Shown: positions 7,512 to 18,142, numbered from the stretch's first letter. The stretch is 64,000 bases of DNA from Arthrobacter caoxuetaonis (GCF_023921125.1 NZ_CP099466.1:1240001-1304000), one strand, 5' to 3'. Notes: generated from the letters alone by a model not told the origin. Program-made: numbers and translations.

Positions 7512-9065
7512 CTAGTTGGGGGCGTGGACGCCGTTGTTTTTGCCGAAATCGGCAGCGGTGTCGAACTTCTGCGTGGCCAGGGTGGCTGCCGTGGCGGTTC
7601 CGTTTACCAGGTGCTGCCGGATGCTGCCGGTGAACTCTGTCAGCTGCCCGTTCGTGCCGTAGGGGTCGGTGAAGAGGGTTCCGGTGGAGAGTGAGCTCAC
7701 CGAGTTCTGGTTCAGGTAGAAGTCACGCTGTGCGCCGTCAAACGGCGACGCCGGATCCTGCCAGTCCAGCCCTGCGGCGTCCTTCACTGTGGTCCAGGGG
7801 AAGGCCGCAGCGGGATTGTTCCCCCAGGCCAGGTCCACAGGACGGGAAATGCCGTTGGAGGTTTCGGTGCTTTTGGCGGCGTCGTAGTAGCGGCTGGGGT
7901 TGCGGATGCCGAACCACGGATCAAAGTGGGCCAGGACGTTGCCGGCGGTGTCCGTGATCTTGTTCTCACCCTTCCAGAGTTCGTACATGCCCCAGAGCGA
8001 AGCCTCGGTGCCGGTCGCATGCTGCTGGACGCAGCTGGCATCCGGGATCAGCCGGGATCCGCCGTAGCCGGCCGGGAGTTTGCTGCCCAGGGTGCCGACC
8101 CTTTCGTTCACGCCGCAGTTCTTGTGGAACTCGTTGGAATTGCCGAACTTGCTCAGGGTCGTGGAGATAATCTCGGTTCCGTCTGAACATCTGCTGGCGT
8201 AAATGGCCTCATGCGCGTTGTTGGACGTTGCGTCGGGGGACCAGCTGCCCTGGTGCTGCTTGATGAGGAAATCGCAGGTGACCACCGCGCCTGCCGTGTC
8301 GAGGACCCAGTCACGGTTGACGTCCAGAAGTTGGACGTTGTTGGCCACGAAGATTTTGTGGCCCGCGTTGTCTTCATGGCGCATGGCCATACCCTCATGT
8401 GCCGCACCGTACGTCATGAGCGCTTCGCTGGCGTAACCGAAGGGAATGCCGGTTTTGCCGTCGGCGTCTTCCGGGGTGAGGTAGTCGACAACCCAGCCGT
8501 AGATATTCGAGGTGCGCGGATCAGTGCCGTGCTCATGCCCGAAAGTGCAGAGCTCGCCGGTGGCCGGGTCGGTGACCTGCGCGGGATGCCACGTGGGGTA
8601 GATCTTGCCGTCCGGGCCGAGCGCAGTGAAGGAAGCATGCAGTTCGGCCGTGCACGTGTCGTACTTGGTCGGCTTCCAGTTCCGTTCCAGGTAGGCCGTG
8701 GAATACGGCGAATCCGGCGCGGAAACGTGATCGTGTCCGGTGCCGGCAGTCGTCGAAGGGGCGGCCGCCGGTGTTGCAGCGGGGGAGGATGCTTCGGGGG
8801 AGCTCTCTGCGGTGTCGGACGGTGTTGGGGTTGGCTCCGGAGTGGGCGCGGCGGGGGATGACGGGGAGCCATGGTCGTGCTCCTGCAGGAGAAGGGGTGT
8901 GGGCTCCGCTGTAGCCAGGGATTCCGGCTCCGCGATGTCCATTGCCGAGGCAGCCGTGGCAGTGATGCCTGCCAGGCCGGAGCCGACAAGTGCAGCCGCC
9001 GCGACCGCCACGGCGAAAGGCCGCCAGCCGCGCGGTTTATCTGTCCGGGATTCTTGGGCAATCAT
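7512..9065 (-). CDS. secreted His/Cys-rich protein of unknown function, probably iron-regulated
   Basis: About 517 residues from ATG 9065; a TTG five codons upstream (9080) is the alternative start. A signal peptide ends near TAASA. Then comes a low-complexity Pro/Thr/Ser region of roughly 90 residues with two HDH clusters. The large globular domain has six cysteines (probable disulfides) and unusual His motifs: FGHEHG, HEGMAMRHED with a further GHK, and IKQHQ. These look like metal ligands, but I recognise no named family or catalytic signature. It is first in an operon with the FG-GAP protein. A near-consensus IdeR-like box lies 85 bases upstream, pointing to expression under iron limitation. 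A role in iron or heme acquisition at the surface is inference. Confidence 0.7.
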   Translation of the reverse strand: MIAQESRTDKPRGWRPFAVAVAAAALVGSGLAGITATAASAMDIAEPESLATAEPTPLLLQEHDHGSPSSPAAPTPEPTPTPSDTAESSPEASSPAATPAAAPSTTAGTGHDHVSAPDSPYSTAYLERNWKPTKYDTCTAELHASFTALGPDGKIYPTWHPAQVTDPATGELCTFGHEHGTDPRTSNIYGWVVDYLTPEDADGKTGIPFGYASEALMTYGAAHEGMAMRHEDNAGHKIFVANNVQLLDVNRDWVLDTAGAVVTCDFLIKQHQGSWSPDATSNNAHEAIYASRCSDGTEIISTTLSKFGNSNEFHKNCGVNERVGTLGSKLPAGYGGSRLIPDASCVQQHATGTEASLWGMYELWKGENKITDTAGNVLAHFDPWFGIRNPSRYYDAAKSTETSNGISRPVDLAWGNNPAAAFPWTTVKDAAGLDWQDPASPFDGAQRDFYLNQNSVSSLSTGTLFTDPYGTNGQLTEFTGSIRQHLVNGTATAATLATQKFDTAADFGKNNGVHAPN

Positions 9066-9149
9066 GTTTTCGGGGTTCAAATTCGACCTAATCCGACCGC
9101 GGCAAAGCCCGGCCTAGGTGGGGGTGGAAACGACAAAAAGGTGCTCGAC

Positions 9150-9168
9150 TAAGGTTAGGGATACCTAA
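9150..9168. promoter_or_regulatory. IdeR/DtxR-like iron box of the secreted-protein operon
   Basis: TAAGGTTAGGGATACCTAA matches 15 of 19 positions of the consensus TTAGGTTAGSCTAACCTAA, with the outer arms AGGTTA and TACCTAA almost intact. It lies in an AT-rich stretch upstream of the minus-strand secreted-protein gene. On that strand a TATAGA element (around 9185-9190) just upstream of the box could be a -10, which would place the box over the transcription start. Confidence 0.7.
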
Positions 9169-9474
9169 CTTGGCCTAGGAGACTCTATAGATTTCCGACT
9201 TACGCAACAAAACCATGTCCTATTTTTACGCCCGAAGTAGTCACACGTTTTCCGGCGCTGGAACTTCGGGGAACATGCCGGGCGTCCGTCCGTGGCGAGA
9301 GGGGAGCGCGCCGGTAACAGGCTTTCGCCCGCATGACCTTAAGCTGGTAGTTATAGGTTTTGCCCTCCGCCGCCTTCCCGCGCACCTCCGCGCCGGAAGC
9401 GGGGCCGGTAAGGGATCAGAAGCGGACCGCACCCAGCGGCCTGCGCGAGCAGAAAGAACGGCGGTACCATTCAC
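9169..9474. other. intergenic region upstream of glyS
   Basis: About 300 bases without a convincing gene. The first 60 bases are AT-rich and belong to the divergent promoter of the minus-strand secreted operon. The part nearer glyS holds a possible TATAGG -10-like element around 9353-9358 and then a GC-rich leader of about 115 bases. I see no T-box, riboswitch or tRNA. Confidence 0.4.
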
Positions 9475-10862
<1,388 letters not shown>

Positions 10863-10863
<1 letters not shown>

Positions 10864-11768
10864 TGGGTGTTCAGTTCCGTGAATGGCGCGAGGACGATGA
10901 CCTAACGCTGCTCCAGCTCTGGGGTGACCCGGAGACCGGCGAGGCCGGGCACTTCCGGGCCGTGCTGCGGCCGTCGTCGAACGAGCCGTGGAGCCGCTGC
11001 ATCGTGGCGGAGGACGACGGCGTGCCGGTGGCAGCGGGCGTGGTTTACGAGACCAGCCTTCACCCGGACCGGCTGTGGGTGTACATCGAGGTGGCACGGG
11101 AGAACCGGCGTGCGGGCCTCGGGTCCACGCTGCTGGGCATGCTGCGCAAGGAAGCCGAGAACGCGCCGTCGGGCGTTGCAAAGCTGCGCGCGAAGGTTGA
11201 ACCGGATACCCCCGGCGCGGCCTTCGCGGCGGCAGCCGGGCTGGAGCCAATCCAGCGCTCCCGGGTTGTGGTTGTGGAGCCGGGCAAGCTGAAGCTGCCC
11301 GTGTTCGAAGACCACGGGCCCCAGCTGGACGAGGCGGCCACCGGATCGGTGGAACTGACCCGCGTTGTCGCCGATTTCTACAACGCAGTCCACGACTGGG
11401 ACCGGGCAGACATGAGCGTGGGCCGTGCGCAGCAGATGCTGCTCAACGATGCCACCGGAGCTTCCGGTGCCGTGGTGCTCCGGGACAAGCCCAAGAACGA
11501 AGGCGGGAAGATCGCTGCCTTCGCTGTGAGCTACACCTCTGAGCGCACCGATACTCCGGCGGACGTGCTGCTGGGCTGGGACACCTCCCTGGCGGAAACC
11601 GAAGCAGAAGCTGCGGTGGCGTCATTGCTGGCCATGGTGGCCTACCAGTATCCGGTCCAGCTTGAGGTTGACGAGTCCATGACTGCCCTGGTCCGGGTCC
11701 TGGAGCCGCTGCTGGCTTCCGGAGCCGCCCGCCAGGACGGTCCCGAGACCCTGATCGTCAGCAGCTAG
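10863..11768 (+). CDS. GNAT-family N-acetyltransferase
   Basis: 301 residues. The first half has the acetyl-CoA-binding signature of GNAT enzymes: a beta strand LWVYIEVARENRRAGLGSTLLGMLRKEA (given here in parts: ENRRAGLG is the Q/RxxGxG/A loop). The second half, from about residue 165, resembles a second, degenerate GNAT lobe, so the protein may be a tandem GNAT. The acceptor substrate is unknown. The start codon overlaps the glyS stop as TAATG, implying translational coupling. Nothing links its activity to glycyl-tRNA synthetase beyond this. Confidence 0.75.
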
Positions 11769-11816
11769 TTCCGCCGCTGGCGTCGAGGCCCTCTCAACGA
11801 TCTAAGGACGCCCCGC

Positions 11817-13154
11817 ATGGGACACAGCCACCTGCCCTCCCCGGGCGCGCCAACGCGTGCAGCGCTGGCCGCCCGGCGGCGGGCCAACCGTTTGCTGGCC
11901 TGGATCCTGGTTCCCCTGGGACTGCTGGCCTTCGCCGGCATGGTGGCGCTGTGGCCGAGCGGTGAGCCAGGGGACATCACCGTTGCCGATCCGTATGCAA
12001 CGGCCGACGGCGTCAGCATCGACACCGGCGCTGTCCAGAGAGTCGTGGAAGAGGACTGCCCGTCCTCCGTTGCGCTGACGGAGGCCGGGGCGCAGGCGCC
12101 GCAGTGCCAGGTGGCCTACACCCTGCCGCCCGGCGGGGGAGAGTCGCTGCCGGTCGAAGTTCCTCCGGAAGTCGCCAAGACCAACGCTGTGGAGCCCGGC
12201 GACACTATCCGCTACCTGAACCTTCAAAACGTCATGGTGGACAACGGGGCGCCGCCGTACATCTTCATGGACTTCGTCCGGAGTGTTCCGATCGCGGCAC
12301 TCGCCGTGCTCTACGCCGGCGTGGTCATCGCTGTCGCGCGCTGGCGCGGCCTGCGTGCGCTCATCGGACTGGGCGGAGCCTATGCCGTGCTCGCCGGGTT
12401 CATCCTGCCGGGCCTGGTCGAGGGAAAACCCCCGCTGCTGCTGGGGCTGGTCGGATCCAGCGTGATCATGATCGGGGTCCTGTACTTCGCGCACGGCTTC
12501 TCCGCCAGAACCTCGACGGCGCTGCTGGGTACGCTCTTTGGCCTGGCCATAACGGCTGGGCTGGCGGCCTGGGCCACGGACGCTGCGCACCTGATCGGCG
12601 TCGACAATGAGAACGCGTACACGCTGATCAATGCCTCGGACCAGCTGTCAATCTCCGGAATTATCCTCTGCGGACTCATTATTTCCGGACTTGGTGTGCT
12701 GAACGACGTGACAATCACCCAGTCCTCCGCCGTCTGGGAAATGTACGAGCTGGCCCCCGGCGCTTCCGCCAAACGCCTCTTCGCCGGAGCCATGCGGGTG
12801 GGCCGCGACCACATTGCCTCCACCGTGTACACCATTGCGTTCGCCTACGCCGGCGCGGCGCTGCCGGTGCTGATCCTGGTTTCCCTGTACGACCGCACGC
12901 TGATGGAAACCCTGACCAGCGGCGAGCTGGCCGAGGAAGTCATCCGCACCCTCGTCGGTTCCATCGGCCTGGTGCTGGCCATTCCGGTGACCACCGCCGT
13001 CGCCGTCCTGGTGGTCAAGGCTGTGGGCCTGACCGGTGCCCGGACGGGCTCCGGTGACGAAGGCACAGGGGACGGCTACGGAGCAGCCGGCTCCGGAATG
13101 ACCGGCGGCTCAAACGTAAACGTCATGCCCAGCAGCCGGACCACGGGCAGGTGA
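11817..13154 (+). CDS. YibE/F-like multispanning membrane protein
   Basis: 445 residues. One membrane helix near residues 20-42 is followed by an extracytoplasmic segment of about 110 residues and then about seven to eight further helices. The segment LNDVTITQSSAVWEM is the conserved block of the YibE/F family (Pfam YibE_F). The function of this family is not established; in Gram-positives it is often near translation or secretion genes. The tail is Gly/Ser-rich and soluble. The stop overlaps the start of a possible small ORF as GTGA. Confidence 0.8.
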   Translation: MGHSHLPSPGAPTRAALAARRRANRLLAWILVPLGLLAFAGMVALWPSGEPGDITVADPYATADGVSIDTGAVQRVVEEDCPSSVALTEAGAQAPQCQVAYTLPPGGGESLPVEVPPEVAKTNAVEPGDTIRYLNLQNVMVDNGAPPYIFMDFVRSVPIAALAVLYAGVVIAVARWRGLRALIGLGGAYAVLAGFILPGLVEGKPPLLLGLVGSSVIMIGVLYFAHGFSARTSTALLGTLFGLAITAGLAAWATDAAHLIGVDNENAYTLINASDQLSISGIILCGLIISGLGVLNDVTITQSSAVWEMYELAPGASAKRLFAGAMRVGRDHIASTVYTIAFAYAGAALPVLILVSLYDRTLMETLTSGELAEEVIRTLVGSIGLVLAIPVTTAVAVLVVKAVGLTGARTGSGDEGTGDGYGAAGSGMTGGSNVNVMPSSRTTGR

Positions 13155-13294
13155 ATGACGAACTGCAGGAACGTGAATCCCGCCAGACCGCGACCAATAC
13201 CCCGCGCCTGAACTGGTGGCAGCAAGCCCGAGAGCCAACACCCGGCACCAAAAGTGCGCAGGATTTGCACCCGCTTGCGAGAATAGGACAGTGA
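13151..13294 (+). CDS. possible 47-residue ORF bridging the YibE/F gene and dusB
   Basis: A GTG-initiated frame of 47 codons begins inside the YibE/F stop (GTGA) and ends inside the dusB GTG start (GTGA), so it exactly fills the gap between the two genes with four-base overlaps at both ends. Its product begins VNDELQERESRQ, contains the aromatic NWW segment, and has no signal or membrane helix. Third-position GC is only about 64 percent by my count and it uses rare codons (ATA, AGA), which argues against strong selection. It may be a coupling leader peptide or chance. Confidence 0.35.
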   Translation: MNDELQERESRQTATNTPRLNWWQQAREPTPGTKSAQDLHPLARIGQ

Positions 13295-14463
13295 GCGTTG
13301 CGACCCAGAAGACCAGGCTTGAGCTGCCGCCCCTGAAACTCGGCGGGCTGACCGTGGATACGCCAGTGATCCTGGCCCCCATGGCCGGCATTACCAACAA
13401 GGCGTTCCGCCGGCTGTGCCGCGAGTACGGCGGCGGGCTGTACGTGACGGAGATGGTGACGTCGCGGGCCCTGGTTGAGCGTTCCCCGGAGTCGATGCGC
13501 ATCATCGAGCACGACGACGACGAAGCCATCCGCTCCGTCCAGCTCTACGGCGTGGATCCCGTGACAGTGGGAGCCGCTATCCGGATCCTCGTCGACGAGG
13601 ACCGGGCCGACCACATTGACCTGAACTTCGGCTGCCCGGTCCCCAAGGTCACCCGCAAGGGCGGCGGTTCTGCCCTGCCCTGGAAGCTTGACCTGTTTAC
13701 CGCGATCGTCCAGACCGCTGTCCGGGAAGCCTCCAAGGGCGGCATCCCGCTGACCATCAAAATGCGCAAAGGCATCGACGAGGACCACCTCACCTTCCGC
13801 GAAGCCGGCAAGATCGCACGGGACGCCGGAGTTGCGGCCGTAACCCTGCACGGCCGGACCGCTTCCCAGTTCTACTCCGGCAAAGCCGACTGGAATGCCA
13901 TTGCCGAACTGCGTGAAGCCCTTCCGGACGTGCCGGTGCTGGGCAACGGTGACATCTGGTCCGCCGAGGACGCGATCGCCATGGTCGAGCAGACGGGGGT
14001 GGACGGGGTCGTCATTGGCCGCGGATGCCAGGGCCGGCCCTGGCTCTTCGCCGACCTGCAGGCAGCTTTCGAAGGCAGCGATGAGCGCCACCGCCCCGGA
14101 TTGCAGGAAGTCGCCGACAGCGTTTACCGGCACGCCGAACTTCTGGTGGAGACCTTCGGCAACGAGATGATCGCCCTGCGGGACATCCGCAAGCACATGG
14201 CCTGGTACTTCAAGGGCTACGTGGTGGGGGGAGACCTGCGGGCTAAGCTGGCAACAGTGCCTTCCCTGGAGGTTCTCCGCGAACTTTTGGCCCAGCTGGA
14301 CCCCACCGCTCCCTATCCGGGCGCGGATGCCGAAGGTCCCCGCGGCCGGGCAGGCACACCCAAGAAGACAGCCCTGCCGGAAGGCTGGCTGGACGGCCGG
14401 GAACTGAACCCCGCCCAGAAAGCCATCATTGCGGCAGCCGAACTCGATGTATCAGGTGGCTAA
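13291..14463 (+). CDS. dusB: tRNA-dihydrouridine synthase
   Basis: 390 residues from the GTG at 13291, chosen because homologous sequence begins just after it (LELPPLKLGG, then APMAGITNK) and a weak AGGA precedes it. Longer in-frame starts would add unrelated residues. The FMN-dependent TIM barrel shows APMAGI for FMN contact, the catalytic Cys115 in FGCPVPKV and the KMRKG lysine motif. It reduces uridines in the D-loop of tRNAs using NADPH. A DusB-type helical C-terminal domain follows. dgt starts six bases after the stop, so dusB-dgt-dnaG probably form one transcript. Confidence 0.93.
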   Translation: MSVATQKTRLELPPLKLGGLTVDTPVILAPMAGITNKAFRRLCREYGGGLYVTEMVTSRALVERSPESMRIIEHDDDEAIRSVQLYGVDPVTVGAAIRILVDEDRADHIDLNFGCPVPKVTRKGGGSALPWKLDLFTAIVQTAVREASKGGIPLTIKMRKGIDEDHLTFREAGKIARDAGVAAVTLHGRTASQFYSGKADWNAIAELREALPDVPVLGNGDIWSAEDAIAMVEQTGVDGVVIGRGCQGRPWLFADLQAAFEGSDERHRPGLQEVADSVYRHAELLVETFGNEMIALRDIRKHMAWYFKGYVVGGDLRAKLATVPSLEVLRELLAQLDPTAPYPGADAEGPRGRAGTPKKTALPEGWLDGRELNPAQKAIIAAAELDVSGG

Positions 14464-14469
14464 GAATCC

Positions 14470-15753
14470 ATGACCCTCCCGCAGGTTTTCCGCATTGCCG
14501 GCTACACCGACGTCGACCTGGCCCGCTGGGTAGCCGAACCGGCCAAGAGCACCCACCGCACCCAGTTCGGGCGCGACCGTGCCCGGGTGCTGCATTCATC
14601 GGCGCTGCGGAGGCTGGGGGCCAAGACACAGGTGGTCGCTCCGGACACGGACGACTTCGTGCGCACCCGGCTGACCCATAGCCTGGAGGTGGCCCAGGTG
14701 GGCCGTGAACTCGGAAATGCGCTGGGCTGCGATCCCGACGTCGTCGACGCCGCCTGCCTGTCCCACGATCTGGGGCACCCGCCCTTCGGGCACAACGGCG
14801 AAACGGCCCTGAATGACATCGCCCATGCCATCGGAGGCTTCGAAGGCAACGCCCAGACGCTGCGGCTCCTGACCCGGCTGGAACCCAAAATCATTGCCGC
14901 GGACGGATCGCCGGCCGGGCTCAACCTGACCCGCGCCAGCCTGGACGCGGCCTGCAAGTACCCGTGGTCCGCCGTCGACGCCCCCTTGGTCAACGGACAC
15001 CGCACCACCAAATTCGGCGTCTACGAGGACGACCTCCCGGTCTTCACCTGGCTGCGTGACGGCGCTCCGGCCGGCCGCTCCTGCTTGGAAGCCCAGGTCA
15101 TGGACCTGGCCGATGATATTTCGTACTCCGTGCACGACGTCGAGGACGCCATCGTGGCCGGCCACGTTCAGCTGAAGTGGCTGGACAACCCCGACCAGCG
15201 GGCCCGCGTGATCGGATACACGCAGCAGTGGTACGTGCCCACGGCTGAAGCCGCGGCTGTCGACGAGGCGCTGGCACGGCTTGAAGCGGAAGCTGTCTGG
15301 GTCCGGGAAGCCGACGGCAGCCGCCGGTCCATGGCGGCCCTGAAGGACATGACCAGCCAGCTGATCGGCCGGTTCTGTTCCAGTGCCATGGACGCGACCC
15401 GGGAGATCTACGGGCCGGACCCGCTCACCCGGTACAACGCCGCAATGGTGGTTCCGGAGGAAACCCAGCTTGAGATCGCCGTGATGAAGGGCCTGGCCAC
15501 GACGTTCGTGATGACCACGGACCAGCGCCAGCCGCTCTACGAACGCCAGCGTGAGGTCCTGACGAACCTGGTGGCCCAGCTTTCGGCCACGGGTGACCGC
15601 CACCTGGAGCCGATGTTCGCCGCCGATTGGCGCGAAGCGCCCGACGACGGCGCCCGGCTGCGCGTGGTCATTGACCAGGTCGCTTCGCTCACCGACGGCT
15701 CGGCACTGGCACTCCACGAACGCCTGGTCGGTCCCGTTCCCGCGCTCTGGTAG
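14470..15753 (+). CDS. dgt: dGTPase-like deoxynucleoside triphosphate triphosphohydrolase
   Basis: 427 residues of the HD superfamily. The metal site is complete: His70 in TRLTHSLEV, the HD pair His99-Asp100 in CLSHDLGHPPFGHNG, and a later Asp in the LADDISYSVHDVEDA segment. The family cleaves dNTPs to the nucleoside and triphosphate and keeps the dNTP pool in balance. In actinobacteria it regularly precedes dnaG, as here, with 36 bases between. The length is normal for the actinobacterial form. Confidence 0.92.
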   Translation: MTLPQVFRIAGYTDVDLARWVAEPAKSTHRTQFGRDRARVLHSSALRRLGAKTQVVAPDTDDFVRTRLTHSLEVAQVGRELGNALGCDPDVVDAACLSHDLGHPPFGHNGETALNDIAHAIGGFEGNAQTLRLLTRLEPKIIAADGSPAGLNLTRASLDAACKYPWSAVDAPLVNGHRTTKFGVYEDDLPVFTWLRDGAPAGRSCLEAQVMDLADDISYSVHDVEDAIVAGHVQLKWLDNPDQRARVIGYTQQWYVPTAEAAAVDEALARLEAEAVWVREADGSRRSMAALKDMTSQLIGRFCSSAMDATREIYGPDPLTRYNAAMVVPEETQLEIAVMKGLATTFVMTTDQRQPLYERQREVLTNLVAQLSATGDRHLEPMFAADWREAPDDGARLRVVIDQVASLTDGSALALHERLVGPVPALW

Positions 15754-15789
15754 GAATCCGGGTTTGGTCCCGGGGAATAAGGTAGAACC

Positions 15790-17745
15790 ATGGCCGGCCT
15801 GATTAAACGCGAAGACATTGATGAAGTACGTTCCCGGACCGACATCAAGGCGGTTGTGGACGGGTATGTCACGCTTAAGTCCGCCGGAATTGGCTCCTTC
15901 AAGGGTCTGTGCCCCTTCCACGACGAACGCTCGCCGTCCTTCCATGTCCGCCCCCAGGTAGGCACCTACCACTGCTTCGGCTGCGGCGAGAGCGGCGACG
16001 TGATCTCCTTCGTGCAGAAGATGGAACACGGATCCTTCTCCGAAACCGTGGAAAAACTGGCCGCCCGCCTGGGCTACGAGCTGCACTACGAAGACGGCGG
16101 CACCGGCCCCCGCCGGGAAGACGTCGGCAAGCGCCAGCGCCTCCTGGACGCCCACAAGGTTGCCGCGGAGTTCTTCCGCGCCCAGCTCATCACCTCCGGG
16201 GCGGCCGCCGCCCGGGGTTTCCTGGCCGAGCGGGGCTTTGACCCGGCAGCCGCCGAACACTTTGGTGTGGGCTACGCCCCGCAGGGCTGGGACTCCCTGC
16301 TCAAGCACCTCACCGGCAAGGGCTTCACGCGTGAAGAACTGGCGCAGACCGGGATGTTCTCCACCGGCTCCGACGCCTCCCGCTTCTACGACCGGTTCCG
16401 CGGCCGGCTCATCTGGCCCATCCGCGACCTGACCGGCGCCGTGATCGGTTTCGGCGCACGCAAGCTGTACGAGGACGACCAGGGCCCCAAATACCTCAAC
16501 ACCCCCGAAACCCCGCTCTACAAGAAATCCCAGGTCCTGTACGGCATCGACCTCGCCAAGCGGTCCATCGCCAAGGACCGCCAGCTCGTGGTCGTGGAAG
16601 GCTATACAGACGTCATGGCGTGCCACCTTGCCGGCATCACCACCGCCGTCGCTACCTGCGGCACCGCCTTCGGCACCGACCACATCAAGATCGCGCGCAG
16701 GCTGCTCTCCGACGACGGCACCGGGGGAGAGGTCATCTTTACCTTCGACGGTGATGCGGCGGGGCAGAAGGCCGCACTCCGGGCGTTCGAGGAGGACCAG
16801 CGCTTCACGGCACAGACCTTCGTGGCGGTGGATCCGAACGGCATGGACCCCTGCGACATCCGGCAGCAGAAGGGTGACGCAGCTGTTGCGGAACTTATCC
16901 GGTCCCGGCGCCCCCTGTTCGAGTTCGCGATCCGGTCCACGCTGGCGAAGTTCGACCTCAACACTGTGGAAGGGCGGATCTCGGCGCTGCGGGCCGCTGC
17001 GCCGGTAGTCGCGGAAATCCGTGACCCAGCCATGCGCCCCGCCTACGCCCGTGAACTCGCCGGCTGGCTGGGCAGTGAAGTCGATGATGTCCTGCGGGCG
17101 GTCAACGCGGCCGCCAAACGCCTGCGCGAGGGGGCGCGGACCGGTGCGCCCGGTAACCAGGGCGGCGGGAACGACGGAGCGAACGAGCGCACGCAGCACC
17201 GCCCCGGCCCCCAGCAGTACGGCCACGGCCAGGACGACGGGCAGGGAGCCCCGCAGCCGCAGCCCGCCTTCGCCCGCCCAGACCCCAACGATCCTGCGGC
17301 CAGGATGGAACGCCAGTCGCTGGAAGTTGTCCTTCAGCAGCCCGGCATGCTCGACGAGGGCCAGTGGGAACGGTTCAAAGCGGCTCGGTTCACTGTCCCG
17401 GCCTATCTCGCCGTGCACAATGCAATTCGCGCGGCCGGGGTCGTCCCGGCCTCCGCTGCCGCCTGGGTGGAGCAGGTGCGCCAGGAGCTGCCAGACGCTC
17501 TGCGCGGGTTTGTCAGCGAACTTGCCGTGACCCCGATCCCCGCACGGGATGCGGACGCGCTGGCCCTGTACTGCCGGGACATCCTCAACCGCCTGTTCGA
17601 GCTCCAGGTGACGCACCTGAAAGCGGAGAAACTGGGCCAGCTCCAGCGGCTGGATCCCAATGCTGATCCGGCCCTCTTCCAGCAGCTCAACCGTGAACTG
17701 ATGGAACTGGAGATGCAGCGCCGGGCCTTGCGCGAAATCCAATAA
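15790..17745 (+). CDS. dnaG: DNA primase
   Basis: 651 residues. The N-terminal CHC2 zinc ribbon binds template DNA (Cys41, His44, Cys62, Cys65 in CPFHDE and HCFGCGE). The catalytic core and Toprim fold follow, with VVEGYTDV near residue 267 and the DGDAAG metal-binding motif near residue 320. A Gly/Gln/Pro-rich linker around residues 445-500 separates this from the C-terminal helicase-binding domain. It makes RNA primers at the replication fork. It is the last gene of the dusB-dgt-dnaG string. No terminator is obvious before the tRNA genes. Confidence 0.97.
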   Translation: MAGLIKREDIDEVRSRTDIKAVVDGYVTLKSAGIGSFKGLCPFHDERSPSFHVRPQVGTYHCFGCGESGDVISFVQKMEHGSFSETVEKLAARLGYELHYEDGGTGPRREDVGKRQRLLDAHKVAAEFFRAQLITSGAAAARGFLAERGFDPAAAEHFGVGYAPQGWDSLLKHLTGKGFTREELAQTGMFSTGSDASRFYDRFRGRLIWPIRDLTGAVIGFGARKLYEDDQGPKYLNTPETPLYKKSQVLYGIDLAKRSIAKDRQLVVVEGYTDVMACHLAGITTAVATCGTAFGTDHIKIARRLLSDDGTGGEVIFTFDGDAAGQKAALRAFEEDQRFTAQTFVAVDPNGMDPCDIRQQKGDAAVAELIRSRRPLFEFAIRSTLAKFDLNTVEGRISALRAAAPVVAEIRDPAMRPAYARELAGWLGSEVDDVLRAVNAAAKRLREGARTGAPGNQGGGNDGANERTQHRPGPQQYGHGQDDGQGAPQPQPAFARPDPNDPAARMERQSLEVVLQQPGMLDEGQWERFKAARFTVPAYLAVHNAIRAAGVVPASAAAWVEQVRQELPDALRGFVSELAVTPIPARDADALALYCRDILNRLFELQVTHLKAEKLGQLQRLDPNADPALFQQLNRELMELEMQRRALREIQ

Positions 17746-17861
17746 CCGGGTCTGTCCGCCGGTGTCCGGGCTGCGTTCAGGCAGGCTCCGGGCCCAGCCG
17801 CACCGGGGACGAAACGGATTTCGTTTCTCGGCGGATCGTCTGTAGAGTAATAGTCGCGCTT

Positions 17862-17934
17862 TCCCCCGTAGCTCAATTGGCAGAGCATTCGACTGTTAAT
17901 CGAAGGGTTACTGGTTCGAGTCCAGTCGGGGGAG
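17862..17934 (+). tRNA. tRNA-Asn (GUU), copy 1
   Basis: A 73-base cloverleaf: acceptor TCCCCCG pairs with CGGGGGA, the D-arm contains GCTCAATTGGCAGAGC, the anticodon loop is CTGTTAA with GTT at 17895-17897, and the T-arm is ACTGG/CCAGT around TTCGAGT. CCA is not encoded. TAGAGT at 17843-17848 is a good -10 element. A hairpin terminator follows. Confidence 0.97.
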
Positions 17935-17940
17935 CAAATG

Positions 17941-17974
17941 GGCTCCTGACCTGTAGAAATGCAGGTTAGGAGCC
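17941..17974 (+). terminator. terminator after tRNA-Asn copy 1
   Basis: Thirteen-base arms GGCTCCTGACCTG and CAGGTTAGGAGCC with one G-T pair and an eight-base loop, followed by TTCTTCC. It separates the two tRNA-Asn units. Confidence 0.8.
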
Positions 17975-18062
17975 TTCTTCCTGTCCGTCGGACGGCGCCG
18001 GGAAGGCAGGATGAGCGGTTCGGTGACAGCCGCAACATCCTGTAGACTGAATGTCGCCGCTT

Positions 18063-18135
18063 TCCCCCGTAGCTCAATTGGCAGAGCATTCGACTGTTAA
18101 TCGAAGGGTTACTGGTTCGAGTCCAGTCGGGGGAG
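18063..18135 (+). tRNA. tRNA-Asn (GUU), copy 2
   Basis: Identical over all 73 bases to the copy 201 bases upstream. This copy is followed directly by CCA (18136-18138), unlike copy 1. It has its own TAGACT -10 element (18043-18048) and its own terminator, so each copy is a separate transcription unit. Confidence 0.97.
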
Positions 18136-18142
18136 CCACCTG

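Noticed and set aside
14596..17742. A 1048-codon open frame on the minus strand
   Set aside because: It lies exactly opposite dgt and dnaG. Long antisense frames are expected in GC-rich genes with strong third-position bias, and the translation has no recognisable domain.
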